From: Rhodoferax sp.
GTDB lineage: Bacteria; Pseudomonadota; Gammaproteobacteria; Burkholderiales; Burkholderiaceae_C
Assembly: GCA_031291295.1 (NCBI GenBank)
Contig: JARLJI010000184.1
Coordinates: 1 to 64,000, forward strand
Direction: 5' to 3'
DNA: 64,000 nt
Part shown: positions 46,908 through 56,346 of the stretch, piece after piece
Layout of the letters: every line of letters begins with the position of its first letter
Position numbering within the stretch: position 1 is the first letter of the stretch
The notes under the pieces: generated by a model
Told to the model about the DNA's origin: nothing
What the model saw: the letters and a program-made list of their open reading frames with translations, nothing else
The model's database searches: none
Translations under genes and position numbers: made by a program

Positions 46908-48167
46908 TCAACTCGGCCAGGTCATCTTGCAGCCGGTGTCTGCCACGGACAGCGCCACATCCGTCCCCTTGACGACGTTGTCGACGTGGAACAGGTCTTC
47001 GGGCGTGCTGCCACTCGCCTGCGCATGACCAACGTAGAGGTTGGGCATGAGCTGGTTATCCCCCACGCGGTAGAAAGGATCATCGGGCATCAGGCCGATT
47101 TCCGGCGGCAGCTTCATGCCCTGAAGCGCCCTCGCCATCTTGACGGCCTCGAGCGACTTCGCCTTGTTCGCCGCCAGGGCGCAACTCCAGGTCGATGCAA
47201 ACCCGAACCACGTCCGCGCAGTCGGCACTTTGCCGGTCTTCTTCTGGATGGCGGCCACGAACTCCTTGAGATGCGGCACGTTCGGCTGGTTCCAATACCA
47301 CTCGAATACCCAGGTGCCGATGCGTGCCTCGGGCGGCAGGCCCTCCAGCGCCTCGAGCTCCTGCTGCGCGCCGGCAATGTGGAAGCGCTTGTCGAGACCG
47401 AACTGCACGGCCTGCTTGAGCACATTGATCATGTCGTCGCCAGCGTGGAGAAGGATGATGACGTCCGGCTTCGCAGCCTGGGCCTTGATCAAATAAGAGG
47501 AGAAGTCGGTCGTGCCGAGCGGCGTCAGGTCGGCACCAACCTCCGTGCCGCCGAGCGTCTTGAGGCCAGCTTCGAAACCCTCTTGCAGCGTATGCCCGAA
47601 AGCATAGTCGGGCGTAATGAAATACCACTTCTTGCCGTACTTGTCGAACAGCAGTTTCGATACCGAATTGGTTTCCATGCGCGTCGTGTTGCAGACGCGG
47701 AACACGTTCCAGTGACAGGTGGTGCCGGTGACCGCATCGGTATGGCCGCCCGGCACGATGTGCAGCACGCCCTTCTCGTTACTCACCTGCGCCATGGCCA
47801 GGGTCAGCCCCGAGTTCACATTGCCAAGCAGGAAGCTGACCTTGTCGCGCTCGATCAGCTTGCGCGCCTTCTGCACCGCGGTGCCGGCATCGCCACTGGT
47901 CGAATCCTCCACCAGCAGTTCCGCCTTGCGCCCCAGAATTCCGCCCTTGGCATTGATCTGCTCAATGGCGAGTTGGCAGCCAGTCAACTCGTTCTTGCCC
48001 AGCGCCGCATAAGTGCCGGTGAGCGGATTGTCGAGACCGATTTTGACCGATTCCTCGCCGCGCGCACTAATGATGAAAGGAGGAGCCAGCTGCGCCGCGC
48101 CTGCCGCAGCGGCAACCTGCAAAACCGTACGACGAGCTAATTTCCCCGGGCCACTTCGATTTCCCAT
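46908..48167 (-). CDS. livK: Branched-chain amino acid-type ABC transporter substrate-binding protein
   Basis: A 419-residue periplasmic binding protein. ATG 48167 (MGNRSGPGKLARRTVLQV) is chosen because AGGAG lies 7 nt upstream. The signal is Tat-like (LARRTVLQVAAAAGAAQLAPPFIISARG, two parts). Family blocks are VKIGLDNPLTGTYAALGKNE, NAKGGILGRKAELLVEDS and YFITPDYAFGHTLQEGFEAG. This larger LivK subgroup often binds amides, urea or aromatic compounds rather than Leu/Ile/Val, so the ligand is open. First gene of the liv operon. Confidence 0.9.
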   Translation of the reverse strand: MGNRSGPGKLARRTVLQVAAAAGAAQLAPPFIISARGEESVKIGLDNPLTGTYAALGKNELTGCQLAIEQINAKGGILGRKAELLVEDSTSGDAGTAVQKARKLIERDKVSFLLGNVNSGLTLAMAQVSNEKGVLHIVPGGHTDAVTGTTCHWNVFRVCNTTRMETNSVSKLLFDKYGKKWYFITPDYAFGHTLQEGFEAGLKTLGGTEVGADLTPLGTTDFSSYLIKAQAAKPDVIILLHAGDDMINVLKQAVQFGLDKRFHIAGAQQELEALEGLPPEARIGTWVFEWYWNQPNVPHLKEFVAAIQKKTGKVPTARTWFGFASTWSCALAANKAKSLEAVKMARALQGMKLPPEIGLMPDDPFYRVGDNQLMPNLYVGHAQASGSTPEDLFHVDNVVKGTDVALSVADTGCKMTWPS

Positions 48168-48343
48168 CTGAATACTCCTACAGGTAAGCGTTGGTGCGAT
48201 AGGGTTCTTCAAGCAAACGGGGGAACTGCCTGCGTCGCACTGGCGTATGCCAATTCCGGATCCCTTTTTTTATGCTGCCATAGATAAGTACAAATATGGA
48301 CCCTCGTTTACCCTGCCGCCAGGACCCTGCCCTTCTCGCAGAC

Positions 48344-48814
48344 TCAAAGAAACCGCCCCAGCAACCGGCGCGACGCCGCATCGAGCGCCAGCATGTCGCG
48401 CACCTTGAAGTGAACGCCCTGGCCGCCCGTGATCAATAGCGCGGCGCCATCCAGGCGGCGAATGTCCTCTTCCCCTTTGAGCACAAAGTGCGTATGGCCC
48501 CGGTCGGTTTCCACCTCCCAGGTACTGGGCGTAGAAAACGTCGACACGCTCTTGAGACGCAGAATTTCAGGCACGAACTCGCGCGCCGCCAGCTCTTCCT
48601 CGATCAGGCTGCGCACCGCCGGTGGCAGCGCGTCCAGCCGCTCGATCCAGGCCAGTTCATGACCGTCGGTATTCAGCAGCGAGAGTCCCTCAGCAGGCGC
48701 TGAGACGGGGAAGGCGCGCACCGGCGTCACGCCGTCGAACTGCTCGCCGGTCGCCACCGTCAGGACGAGGCGACCAAAGGCGTTGCGTTCGAGTTGAAAA
48801 TCACAGGCGTCCAT
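48344..48814 (-). CDS. DUF1854 protein associated with cyanophycin metabolism
   Basis: A 156-residue protein of the DUF1854 family. It begins CDFQLERNAFGRLVLT, ends LDAASRRLLGRFL, and includes VSTFSTPSTWEVETDRGHT and DIRRLDGAALLI. No catalytic motif is obvious. Its start codon shares one base with the stop of the ABC transporter gene (TGATG at 48812–48816), so the two are made together. Family members are regularly found beside cyanophycin synthetase genes. A structural or regulatory partner of the ABC protein is inferred. Confidence 0.83.
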   Translation of the reverse strand: MDACDFQLERNAFGRLVLTVATGEQFDGVTPVRAFPVSAPAEGLSLLNTDGHELAWIERLDALPPAVRSLIEEELAAREFVPEILRLKSVSTFSTPSTWEVETDRGHTHFVLKGEEDIRRLDGAALLITGGQGVHFKVRDMLALDAASRRLLGRFL

Positions 48815-51183
48815 CAGATGCTTTCGTGTTGACGGGTCTGCGGCAGATGGACCACCGGCTCGGCCACCGCCATGTCGGCGGCATCATCTTCTTCGTCTTC
48901 TTCACTTTCATCTTCAATGTCGGCCCGGCGCAGTTGCGCTTCATACAGACGCCAGTAGGTGCCCTGCCGGGCCATCAGTTCGTCGTGCGGGCCGACTTCC
49001 ACCACCTGCCCGCGATCCATCACCACCAGCCGGTCCGCCTTGCGCAAGGTGGACAGGCGGTGCGCAATGGCAATCGTGGTGCGGCCCTGCACCAGGTTGT
49101 CCAGTGCCTTCTGGATTTCCTTTTCGGTCTCGGTGTCCACCGACGATGTGGCTTCGTCAAGAATCAGGATGCGCGGGTCAATCAGGAGCGCGCGCGCAAT
49201 CGAGATGCGCTGGCGCTCGCCGCCCGACAAGCCTTGCCCGCGCTCGCCGACCAATGAGTCATAGCCCTGCGCCAGCCGAAGGATGAATTCATGCGCATGC
49301 GCGGCGCGCGCCGCCGCCACAATTTCGGCACGGGTCGCGTCGGGCCGGCCGTAAGCAATGTTCTCGGCAATCGTGCCGAAAAACAGGAAGGGTTCCTGCA
49401 GCACCAGGCCAATATGACGCCGGTAGTCGGCCACGCCGAAGCGCCGGATGTCGGTGCCATCGACGCGGATCGAGCCGTCGGTAACGTCATAGAAGCGGCA
49501 GATCAGGTTGACCAGCGTGCTTTTGCCCGAGCCGCTGTGGCCCACCAGGCCAATCATCTCGCCGGGCTCGATGGCCAGATCCAGGCCACGGATCACCGAG
49601 CGGTTGCCATAGCGAAAGCCGATGCCGCTGATCTCGATGCGTCCCTGCATGCCTTGCAAGCCGGACCCCGTGCCAATTTTGACCGGCTGCGCCGGCTCGG
49701 GCACGTTGGAGACATGGTCGAGGATATCGAAGATACGCTTGGCACCGGCTGCCGCCTTTTGCGTCACCGAAACAATCCGGCTCATCGAATCCAGCCGCGT
49801 GTAGAAACGCCCGATATAGGCAATGAAAGCGGTCAACACACCGACCGTGATCTGGTGCCTGGACACCAGCCAGATGCCAAACGCCCACACCACCAGCAGG
49901 CCTATTTCGGTGAGCAGCGAGACGGTGGGCGTGAACAGCGACCAGGTCTTGTTGAGCCGGTCGTTCACCGCCAGGTTGTGCTGGTTGGCGACGCGAAAGC
50001 GCTGTGCCTCGCGCTTTTCCTGGGCAAACGCCTTGACCACGCGAATGCCAGGAATCGTGTCGGCCAGCACATTGGTGACCTCGGACCAGACGCGGTCGAT
50101 CTTCTCGAAGCCGGTGCGCAAACGGTCCCGCACGGTGTGGATCATCCAGGCGATAAACGGCAGCGGCAGCAGCGTGACCAGCGCCAGCCACGGGCTGATC
50201 GAAAACAGGATGATCGACGTCATCACGATCATCAGCACATCGGTGGCGAAATCCAGCGCATGCAAGGACAGAAAAACGCAAATCCGGTCGGTTTCCGAAC
50301 CGATGCGCGCCATTAAATCGCCCGTGCGCTTGCCGCCAAAATAATCCAGCGACAGCCCCAGCAGATGGTCGAAGGTGGCCGTGCGCAGGTCGGCGCCGAT
50401 GCGCTCGGACACCAGTGACAGCATATAGGTGCGCGCCCAGTTCAACCCCCAGCCCAGCAGGGCCGAGCCCAGCAGGCCGCCCAGGTAGGCCGCGACCAGC
50501 CAGGACTCGATCTTCTGGCCGTTCTGGAATGGAATCAGGATGTCATCCATCAGCGGAATGGTCAGGTACGGCGGTATCAGCGTGGCCGCCGTGGACACCA
50601 GCGTGAGCGCAAAGCCCGCAATAAGCTGTTTGCGGTAGGGCCTGGCAAAACGTCCCAGGCGCAGCAGCACCCAGGTCGACGGCGGCGTGTGCAACTCGCG
50701 CGCGCACACGGGGCACTCGTCGCTGTCGGGCGGCAGGGGTGATTTGCATTGGGGGCACAGCGAGGGGTCGTCCCTGATGTGCGCGGCGCCTTGCGCCAAC
50801 GTGGACAGCTGCAGCTCGAACTGCTTGATCAGCCGCAGCGCCTGCAAGTTGGCATCCAGGGTGAAGCGCCAGCTCGCCAGCCGGGTGTGGCCATTGTGCA
50901 GCTCGATGGTACCGACGCCAGCATGGTCAAAGTGGCGCAGCGCCAGTCCTTCGCCCAGGGGCCAGTTGCGCCATTGACTTTCGCCGGGTGGGGGGCTGGC
51001 CTCGTAGGCCCACAGGCGCCGGTCGGTCAGGGCCACCAGCCCGCCGGAAAAACAAAGCCGGTGGTCCAAGTCAACCGCCAGCGTACTTAAAACGTTTTCA
51101 TCGGGTGCGAGCCGTCCGCGCAGGCTGTTTTGTGCGGACTCTGAATCTGTCCTGTTGGCGTCAATTGAATGGTGATATTGCAT
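48814..51183 (-). CDS. ABC transporter associated with cyanophycin metabolism
   Basis: A 789-residue fused half-transporter. The N-terminal region (about 20–125) looks like a PH/GRAM-type beta domain (LVALTDRRLWAYE…GVGTIELHNG). A zinc ribbon follows with C143xxC146 and C157xxC160. Six membrane helices (about 186–460) come next, with EKIDRVWSEVTNVLADTIPG, then the ATPase: Walker A GHSGSGKST, signature GLSGGERQRISIARALL, Walker B ILILDEATSSVD and H-loop AIAHRLSTL. The C-terminal tail is strongly acidic (DESEEDEEDD). The exporter-type fold suggests efflux or flipping; the substrate is unknown. No C39 peptidase domain is present. It is divergent from cphA' (98-bp gap) and coupled to DUF1854. Confidence 0.87.
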   Translation of the reverse strand: MQYHHSIDANRTDSESAQNSLRGRLAPDENVLSTLAVDLDHRLCFSGGLVALTDRRLWAYEASPPPGESQWRNWPLGEGLALRHFDHAGVGTIELHNGHTRLASWRFTLDANLQALRLIKQFELQLSTLAQGAAHIRDDPSLCPQCKSPLPPDSDECPVCARELHTPPSTWVLLRLGRFARPYRKQLIAGFALTLVSTAATLIPPYLTIPLMDDILIPFQNGQKIESWLVAAYLGGLLGSALLGWGLNWARTYMLSLVSERIGADLRTATFDHLLGLSLDYFGGKRTGDLMARIGSETDRICVFLSLHALDFATDVLMIVMTSIILFSISPWLALVTLLPLPFIAWMIHTVRDRLRTGFEKIDRVWSEVTNVLADTIPGIRVVKAFAQEKREAQRFRVANQHNLAVNDRLNKTWSLFTPTVSLLTEIGLLVVWAFGIWLVSRHQITVGVLTAFIAYIGRFYTRLDSMSRIVSVTQKAAAGAKRIFDILDHVSNVPEPAQPVKIGTGSGLQGMQGRIEISGIGFRYGNRSVIRGLDLAIEPGEMIGLVGHSGSGKSTLVNLICRFYDVTDGSIRVDGTDIRRFGVADYRRHIGLVLQEPFLFFGTIAENIAYGRPDATRAEIVAAARAAHAHEFILRLAQGYDSLVGERGQGLSGGERQRISIARALLIDPRILILDEATSSVDTETEKEIQKALDNLVQGRTTIAIAHRLSTLRKADRLVVMDRGQVVEVGPHDELMARQGTYWRLYEAQLRRADIEDESEEDEEDDAADMAVAEPVVHLPQTRQHESI

Positions 51184-51281
51184 TTTGTTTCCATGCCCCG
51201 TGGCGATCAGCGTAGCCTCGCTGGCGCTTGGGCATCGGGAATTCTCGCCGAAGTGGCGACCGGGTCTTGCCCAATGAATAT

Positions 51282-53510
51282 ATGAGCCTAAAAAACGACA
51301 TCAAGCTGCTTCGCATCACTTATTTGCGCGGCCCCAACATCTGGACTTACCGCGCCGCGCTCGAGGTCTGGCTCGATCTGGGTGAACTGGAAGATTTTCC
51401 TTCCCATTTGCTGCCCGGCTTCAACGACCGGCTGATCGCCCTGCTTCCGGCACTGGCCGAGCACCACTGCGGCGTTGGCGAGCGCGGCGGCTTTCTGCAG
51501 CGGCTGGTCGAAGGCACCTGGGCCGGGCACGTGCTGGAACACGTGGTGATCGAGTTGCTGAACCTGGCCGGCATGCCCACCGGCTTCGGCCAGACCCGCA
51601 GCACCTCGCAGCGCGGTATTTACCGGATGGTGTTCCGTGCCCGCGACGAGCACGTCGCCCGCACAGCACTGGCACAAGGGCATGGGTTGCTGATGGCGGC
51701 TATCAACGGCCAACCCTTCGATGTTCCGACTGCCGTCGCGCTGGTGCGTGCCCAGGTTGATGACTGCTACCTGGGCCCGAGCACCGCCTGCATCGTGGCC
51801 GCGGCGAGCGACCGCCGCATCCCCCACATCCGGCTCAATGAAGGCAACCTGGTGCAATTGGGCTACGGCGCCCGCCAGCGCCGCATATGGACGGCTGAGA
51901 CCGAACTCACCAGCGCCATTGCGGCCGGCATCGCGAGTGACAAAGACCTGACCAAGCGTTTGCTCAAGTCCTGCGGCGTTCCGGTTCCCGATGGTGAAAT
52001 CGTGGACAGCGCCGAAGCCGCCTGGGCCGCCGCGCAGGACATCGGACTGCCGGTGGCGGTCAAGCCCACCGATGGCAACCATGGTCGGGGCGTGGCGCTC
52101 GACCTGACGCGCGAGGCGGATGTGCGTGCCGCCTTCGAGGTGGCGCAATTGCATGGCAGTGAAGTGATGGTGGAGCGTTTCGCCCGCGGCAACGAACACC
52201 GCATGCTGGTCGTCGGCGGTCGGCTGGTGGCCGCCGCGCGCGGCGACGCGGCCTGGGTTACCGGCGACGGCCGCTCGTCGGTGGTGGATCTGGTGGACCA
52301 TCAGATCAACACCGACCCCCGGCGCGGCCTGGCCGAGGATTGCCCGCTCAACCTGGTCGAAACCCGCACCGACGAAACCATTCTGCTCGAACTGCAGCGC
52401 CAGGGGTTGACGCCGGACAGTGTGCCGGACGCAGGCCGCCAGGTGCTGATCCAGCGCAATGGCAATGTGGCGATTGACTGCACCGATCAGGTTCACCCGG
52501 CCGTTGCTTACGCCGTCTCGCTCGCGGCGCGCGTCGTGGGACTCGATATTGCCGGCATCGATGTGGTTGCCGAGGACATCTCGCGCCCGCTGGAGGCGCA
52601 GGGCGGCGTGGTCGTCGAGGTCAACGCCGGACCCGGTTTGCTGATGCACCTCAAGCCCGCGGTGGGCGCGCCGCGGCCGGTGGGGCGCGCCATAGTTGAC
52701 CATCTTTTCCCGGAGGATCCTGCCGCTGCGGTGGGGCGAATTCCGGTGGTTGGCGTCGCCGGCTCGCAAGGCACGCACACGATTGCCCGGCTGGTGGCGT
52801 GGCTGATTCACCTGAGCGGGCGCTACGTGGGGCTGGCTTGCCGCGACGGCCTTTTCCTCGACCGCCGCCGGGTTGCGCACGGAAACTGTGCCGGCTTTGA
52901 ATCCGCCCGTCGCCTGCTCATGAACGTGGCGGTCGAGGCCGCCGTGATCGAAAACGGGGCCGAAACCATCCTGCGCGACGGTCTGGCTTACGACCGCTGC
53001 CAGGTCGGCGTCGTGGCGGACCTGGAGGGTGCCCCGGCACTGGCCGAATTCGACATTTTCGAGTCCGCCCAACTCACCAAGGTACTGCGCACCCAGGTCG
53101 ATGTGGTGCTGCCAGACGGTGTCGCCGTGCTGAACGCGGCCGATGCGCTGGTGGCCGGCCTCGCCCCGCTGTGCGATGGAGAAGTCATTTTTTATGCGGA
53201 CGATCCTGAGGCGGCCCCCATCGTGGCACATCGCGCGACTGGCGGCCGGGCGGTCTTTGTTCGGGCGGGGCATGTCATCCTGGCGAGCGGAACCGCTGAA
53301 ACGACGCTGGCCAGCCTGGACAAGCTGGTCCGCCAGAACGGGCGCGCGGCGCCGTCAGCCATCCAGACGCTGCGCCCCTGCGTTCTGGCGGCCATCGCCA
53401 CGGCTTGGGCATTGGACCTTCCTCGCGATCTGATCGCCGTCGGCATCGAAACCTTCAATGCGGACCTGGAGCCCTACTTTGCAGCGCCCGAACAATTTGC
53501 GGCCAATTGA
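51282..53510 (+). CDS. Cyanophycin synthetase-like protein CphA' with degenerate Mur-ligase half
   Basis: A 742-residue paralogue of the next gene. ATG 51282 (MSLKNDIKLLRIT) is chosen over an upstream TTG. The N-domain (ITYLRGPNIWTYRAALE) and ATP-grasp half (about 210–480) are intact, with PVAVKPTDGNHGRGVAL and VVEVNAGPGLLMHL. The Mur-ligase P-loop, GTNGKTT in CphA, is GSQGTHT here (494–500), lacking the essential Lys. The protein also stops about 125 residues short, without the C-terminal Mur domain. It may bind ATP and add Asp, bind cyanophycin, or act as a partner of CphA, but should not ligate Arg by the usual mechanism. Confidence 0.9.
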   Translation: MSLKNDIKLLRITYLRGPNIWTYRAALEVWLDLGELEDFPSHLLPGFNDRLIALLPALAEHHCGVGERGGFLQRLVEGTWAGHVLEHVVIELLNLAGMPTGFGQTRSTSQRGIYRMVFRARDEHVARTALAQGHGLLMAAINGQPFDVPTAVALVRAQVDDCYLGPSTACIVAAASDRRIPHIRLNEGNLVQLGYGARQRRIWTAETELTSAIAAGIASDKDLTKRLLKSCGVPVPDGEIVDSAEAAWAAAQDIGLPVAVKPTDGNHGRGVALDLTREADVRAAFEVAQLHGSEVMVERFARGNEHRMLVVGGRLVAAARGDAAWVTGDGRSSVVDLVDHQINTDPRRGLAEDCPLNLVETRTDETILLELQRQGLTPDSVPDAGRQVLIQRNGNVAIDCTDQVHPAVAYAVSLAARVVGLDIAGIDVVAEDISRPLEAQGGVVVEVNAGPGLLMHLKPAVGAPRPVGRAIVDHLFPEDPAAAVGRIPVVGVAGSQGTHTIARLVAWLIHLSGRYVGLACRDGLFLDRRRVAHGNCAGFESARRLLMNVAVEAAVIENGAETILRDGLAYDRCQVGVVADLEGAPALAEFDIFESAQLTKVLRTQVDVVLPDGVAVLNAADALVAGLAPLCDGEVIFYADDPEAAPIVAHRATGGRAVFVRAGHVILASGTAETTLASLDKLVRQNGRAAPSAIQTLRPCVLAAIATAWALDLPRDLIAVGIETFNADLEPYFAAPEQFAAN

Positions 53511-53544
53511 TCCCGACATCACGCCAAGACAGAAAGAAACCACG

Positions 53545-56151
53545 ATGGAAGTCTCACGCATCCGGGCCCTGCGCGGCCCCAACCTCTGGTGCCGGCACAC
53601 TGCGCTGGAGGCCATCGTGTCCTGCACACCGGCCGAGCGCTCCATTGCCGACCTACCCGATTTCGAGTCCAGGGTGCGTGAGCTGTTTCCGGGCATCGGT
53701 GCGCTGCAGCCCAGCGGCTACCTGGGGCCGGTCTCTCTGGCCCACGTGCTCGAAGCCGCAGCCCTGGCTCTGCAAACGCAGGCCGGCTGTCCCGTCACCT
53801 TCAGCCGCACGGCAGCCACCGTCGAAATTGGCGTGTACCAGGTGGTCGTGGCCTACAGCGAGGAGGCGGTCGGCCGGCTGGCACTCGAATTGGCGCAAAC
53901 GCTGGTGCAGGCCGCGCTGCAAAACACGGGCTTCGATGTGGATGCCGCCATCGCGCGTCTGCGCGACACCGACGAAGACGAGCGGCTCGGCCCCAGTACG
54001 GGCGCCATCGTCAACGCTGCGGCCACCCGCGGCATCCCGTGGCGCCGGTTGACCCGGGGCAGCATGGTGCAGTTCGGCTGGGGCTCGCGCCAGCGTCGCA
54101 TTCAGGCGGCCGAGGTGGATGCCACCAGCGCCGTGTCCGAGGCCATTGCGCAGGACAAGGATCTGACCAAAAGGTTACTGCACGCCGCCGGCGCACCGGT
54201 GCCGTTCGGCCGCCTTGTCAAGGACGCTGACGAGGCGTGGGCAGTGGCCTGCGAAATCGGCCTGCCGGTCGTCGTCAAGCCGCAGGATGGCAACCAGGGC
54301 AAGGGCGTCACGGTCAACGTCACCCAGCGCGATCACCTGGAAGTTGCCTTTCGCGCCGCCGCCGAAATTGGCGAGGTGATGGTTGAAAAGTTCCTGTCGG
54401 GCAACGACTTTCGCCTGCTGGTGGTGGGACGCCAGCTGGTGGCCGCCGCACGGCGCGATCCGCCGCATGTGATCGGCGACGGCATTCACAGCGTGCGCGA
54501 ACTGGTGGATCGGGTCAACGCCGACCCGAAGCGCGGCGAAGGACACACCACCTCGTTGACCAAAATCCGCTTCGACGAAATCGCCATTGCACGCCTGGAC
54601 GCCCAGGGGCTGGCCCCGCAGTCGGTGCCGGCCAAAGGCCGCCGCATCATCCTGCGCAACAACGCGAATCTCAGCACGGGCGGCACCGCCACCGACGTGA
54701 CGGACGACGTTCACCCGGAAGTGGCGGCCAACGCCATTGCAGCGGCCCAGATGGTGGGCCTGCATGTGTGCGGCGTCGATGTGGTGTGCGAGAGCGTGCT
54801 GCGGCCGATGCGCGAGCAGCACGGCGGCATCGTCGAGGTCAACGCCGCGCCCGGGCTGCGCATGCACCTGTCACCCTCTTTCGGCAAGGGGCGCCCCGTT
54901 GGAGAAGCCATCATCGCCCACCTGTTTGGCCATGGGGACGATGGCCGCATTCCCGTGGTGGCCGTCACGGGCACCAACGGCAAGACCACAACCGCACGCC
55001 TGATTGCCCACTTGATGGCCAGCAGCGCGCTGCGCGTGGGCATGACCAACACAGACGGCGTGTATGTCAACGGCCATCAGATCGACAGCGGCGACTGCAG
55101 CGGGCCCAAAAGCGCGCGCAACGTGCTGATGCACCCCGATGTGGATGCGGCCGTGTTTGAAACCGCACGCGGCGGCATGTTGCGCGAAGGCCTCGGATTT
55201 GACCGTTGCCAGGTGGCCGTGGTCACCAACATTGGCGCCGGCGATCATCTGGGGCTCAACTACATCACCACGGTCGAAGACTTGGCCGTGCTCAAGCGCG
55301 TGATCGTGCAAAACGTCGCCCCTGCCGGTTATGCGGTCCTCAACGCAGCCGACCCGATGGTGCAGGCCATGGCCCCGAGCTGCCCCGGAAACGTCATCTT
55401 TTTCGCGGCCGACCACCACCACCCCGCCATGGCCACGCAGCGCGCGCAAGGCAAGCGCACGGTGTATGTCGACGACGGCGCCATCGTTGCGGCTGAGGGG
55501 TCGTGGCGCGAACGCCTCGCGCTGAGCGACATCCCCATCACGCGCAATGGCACCATTGGTTTTCAGGTCGAGAACGTGATGGCCGCGGTCGCGGCCGCAT
55601 GGGGCGTTGGCCTGAACTGGGATACCGTGCGCCGCGGTCTGGCCAGTTTTTCCACCGATGCCGGCAACGTACCGGGCCGCTTCAACATGATGGATTACCG
55701 GGGCGCCACGGTGATCGCCGACTACGGCCACAACCCCGATGCCATGCGCGCGCTGGTCGCCGCCGTGGAAGCCCTGCCCGCCAAACGCCGCTGCGTTGTG
55801 ATCAGCGGCGCCGGCGACCGGCGCGATGACGACATCCGCGAGCAAACCGCCATCCTTGGCGATGCTTTCGACGACGTCATCCTGTTTCAGGACGCCTGTC
55901 AGCGTGGCCGCGCCGACGGCGAGGTGCTGGCCCTGCTGCGCACCGGACTGGCACAGGCCAAACGCACAAGCCACACCATGGAAATTCGCGGCGAATTCAG
56001 CGCCATCGATACCGCGCTCGAGCGCCTGGAGCCGGGCGATCTGTGTCTGATCCTGGTCGATCAGGTCGAAGATGCGCTGGCCCATCTGGCCCATCTGGCC
56101 CGGCGCGTTGCCGAGGCGGGGCAGGCCGCGCCGGCCACAGCGCTGGCGTAA
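53545..56151 (+). CDS. cphA: Cyanophycin synthetase
   Basis: An 868-residue enzyme that builds multi-L-arginyl-poly-L-aspartate without a ribosome. The N-domain (MEVSRIRALRGPNLWCRHTALE) precedes the ATP-grasp domain that adds Asp (VVVKPQDGNQGKGV, GIVEVNAAPGLRMHL). The Mur-ligase-like domain that adds Arg has P-loop AVTGTNGKTTTARL with K480, MLREGLGFDRCQVAVVTNIG and IADYGHNPDAMRAL. All expected motifs are present and the length is typical. It starts 34 nt after cphA'; AGAAAG lies upstream. No cyanophycinase gene is in the window. The polymer stores nitrogen, carbon and energy. Confidence 0.95.
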   Translation: MEVSRIRALRGPNLWCRHTALEAIVSCTPAERSIADLPDFESRVRELFPGIGALQPSGYLGPVSLAHVLEAAALALQTQAGCPVTFSRTAATVEIGVYQVVVAYSEEAVGRLALELAQTLVQAALQNTGFDVDAAIARLRDTDEDERLGPSTGAIVNAAATRGIPWRRLTRGSMVQFGWGSRQRRIQAAEVDATSAVSEAIAQDKDLTKRLLHAAGAPVPFGRLVKDADEAWAVACEIGLPVVVKPQDGNQGKGVTVNVTQRDHLEVAFRAAAEIGEVMVEKFLSGNDFRLLVVGRQLVAAARRDPPHVIGDGIHSVRELVDRVNADPKRGEGHTTSLTKIRFDEIAIARLDAQGLAPQSVPAKGRRIILRNNANLSTGGTATDVTDDVHPEVAANAIAAAQMVGLHVCGVDVVCESVLRPMREQHGGIVEVNAAPGLRMHLSPSFGKGRPVGEAIIAHLFGHGDDGRIPVVAVTGTNGKTTTARLIAHLMASSALRVGMTNTDGVYVNGHQIDSGDCSGPKSARNVLMHPDVDAAVFETARGGMLREGLGFDRCQVAVVTNIGAGDHLGLNYITTVEDLAVLKRVIVQNVAPAGYAVLNAADPMVQAMAPSCPGNVIFFAADHHHPAMATQRAQGKRTVYVDDGAIVAAEGSWRERLALSDIPITRNGTIGFQVENVMAAVAAAWGVGLNWDTVRRGLASFSTDAGNVPGRFNMMDYRGATVIADYGHNPDAMRALVAAVEALPAKRRCVVISGAGDRRDDDIREQTAILGDAFDDVILFQDACQRGRADGEVLALLRTGLAQAKRTSHTMEIRGEFSAIDTALERLEPGDLCLILVDQVEDALAHLAHLARRVAEAGQAAPATALA

Positions 56152-56204
56152 ATGCAACAACGCCAGCGTGGGTCCATTGATCCCGCGTAGAATGTCCCGG
56201 CCAT

Positions 56205-56278
56205 GCGGGTGTAGTTCAATGGCAGAACGGCAGCTTCCCAAGCTTCATACGAGGGTTCGATTCCCTTCACCCGCTCCA
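56205..56278 (+). tRNA. tRNA-Gly (anticodon CCC)
   Basis: A full cloverleaf can be drawn: acceptor GCGGGTG with CACCCGC, a D-arm around TAGTTCAATGGCAGAA, an anticodon loop TTCCCAA giving anticodon CCC, and a T-arm with GGTTCGATTC. The CCA end is encoded (56276–56278). A −10-like TAGAAT lies at 56188–56193. It reads GGG codons. It lies between cphA and the efflux operon, with no direct repeat or integrase to suggest an integration site. Confidence 0.95.
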
Positions 56279-56346
56279 GCCAGTGTGGCACCGCCAAATT
56301 CTTCGGCGCGGTGCTGCGGCCGTACAACAAACGTGAGAGTTCATCG

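Noticed and set aside
56205-56278. tRNA-Gly as an integration site for a genomic island
   Set aside because: No integrase, no direct repeat of the tRNA 3' end and no compositional shift were seen on either side.
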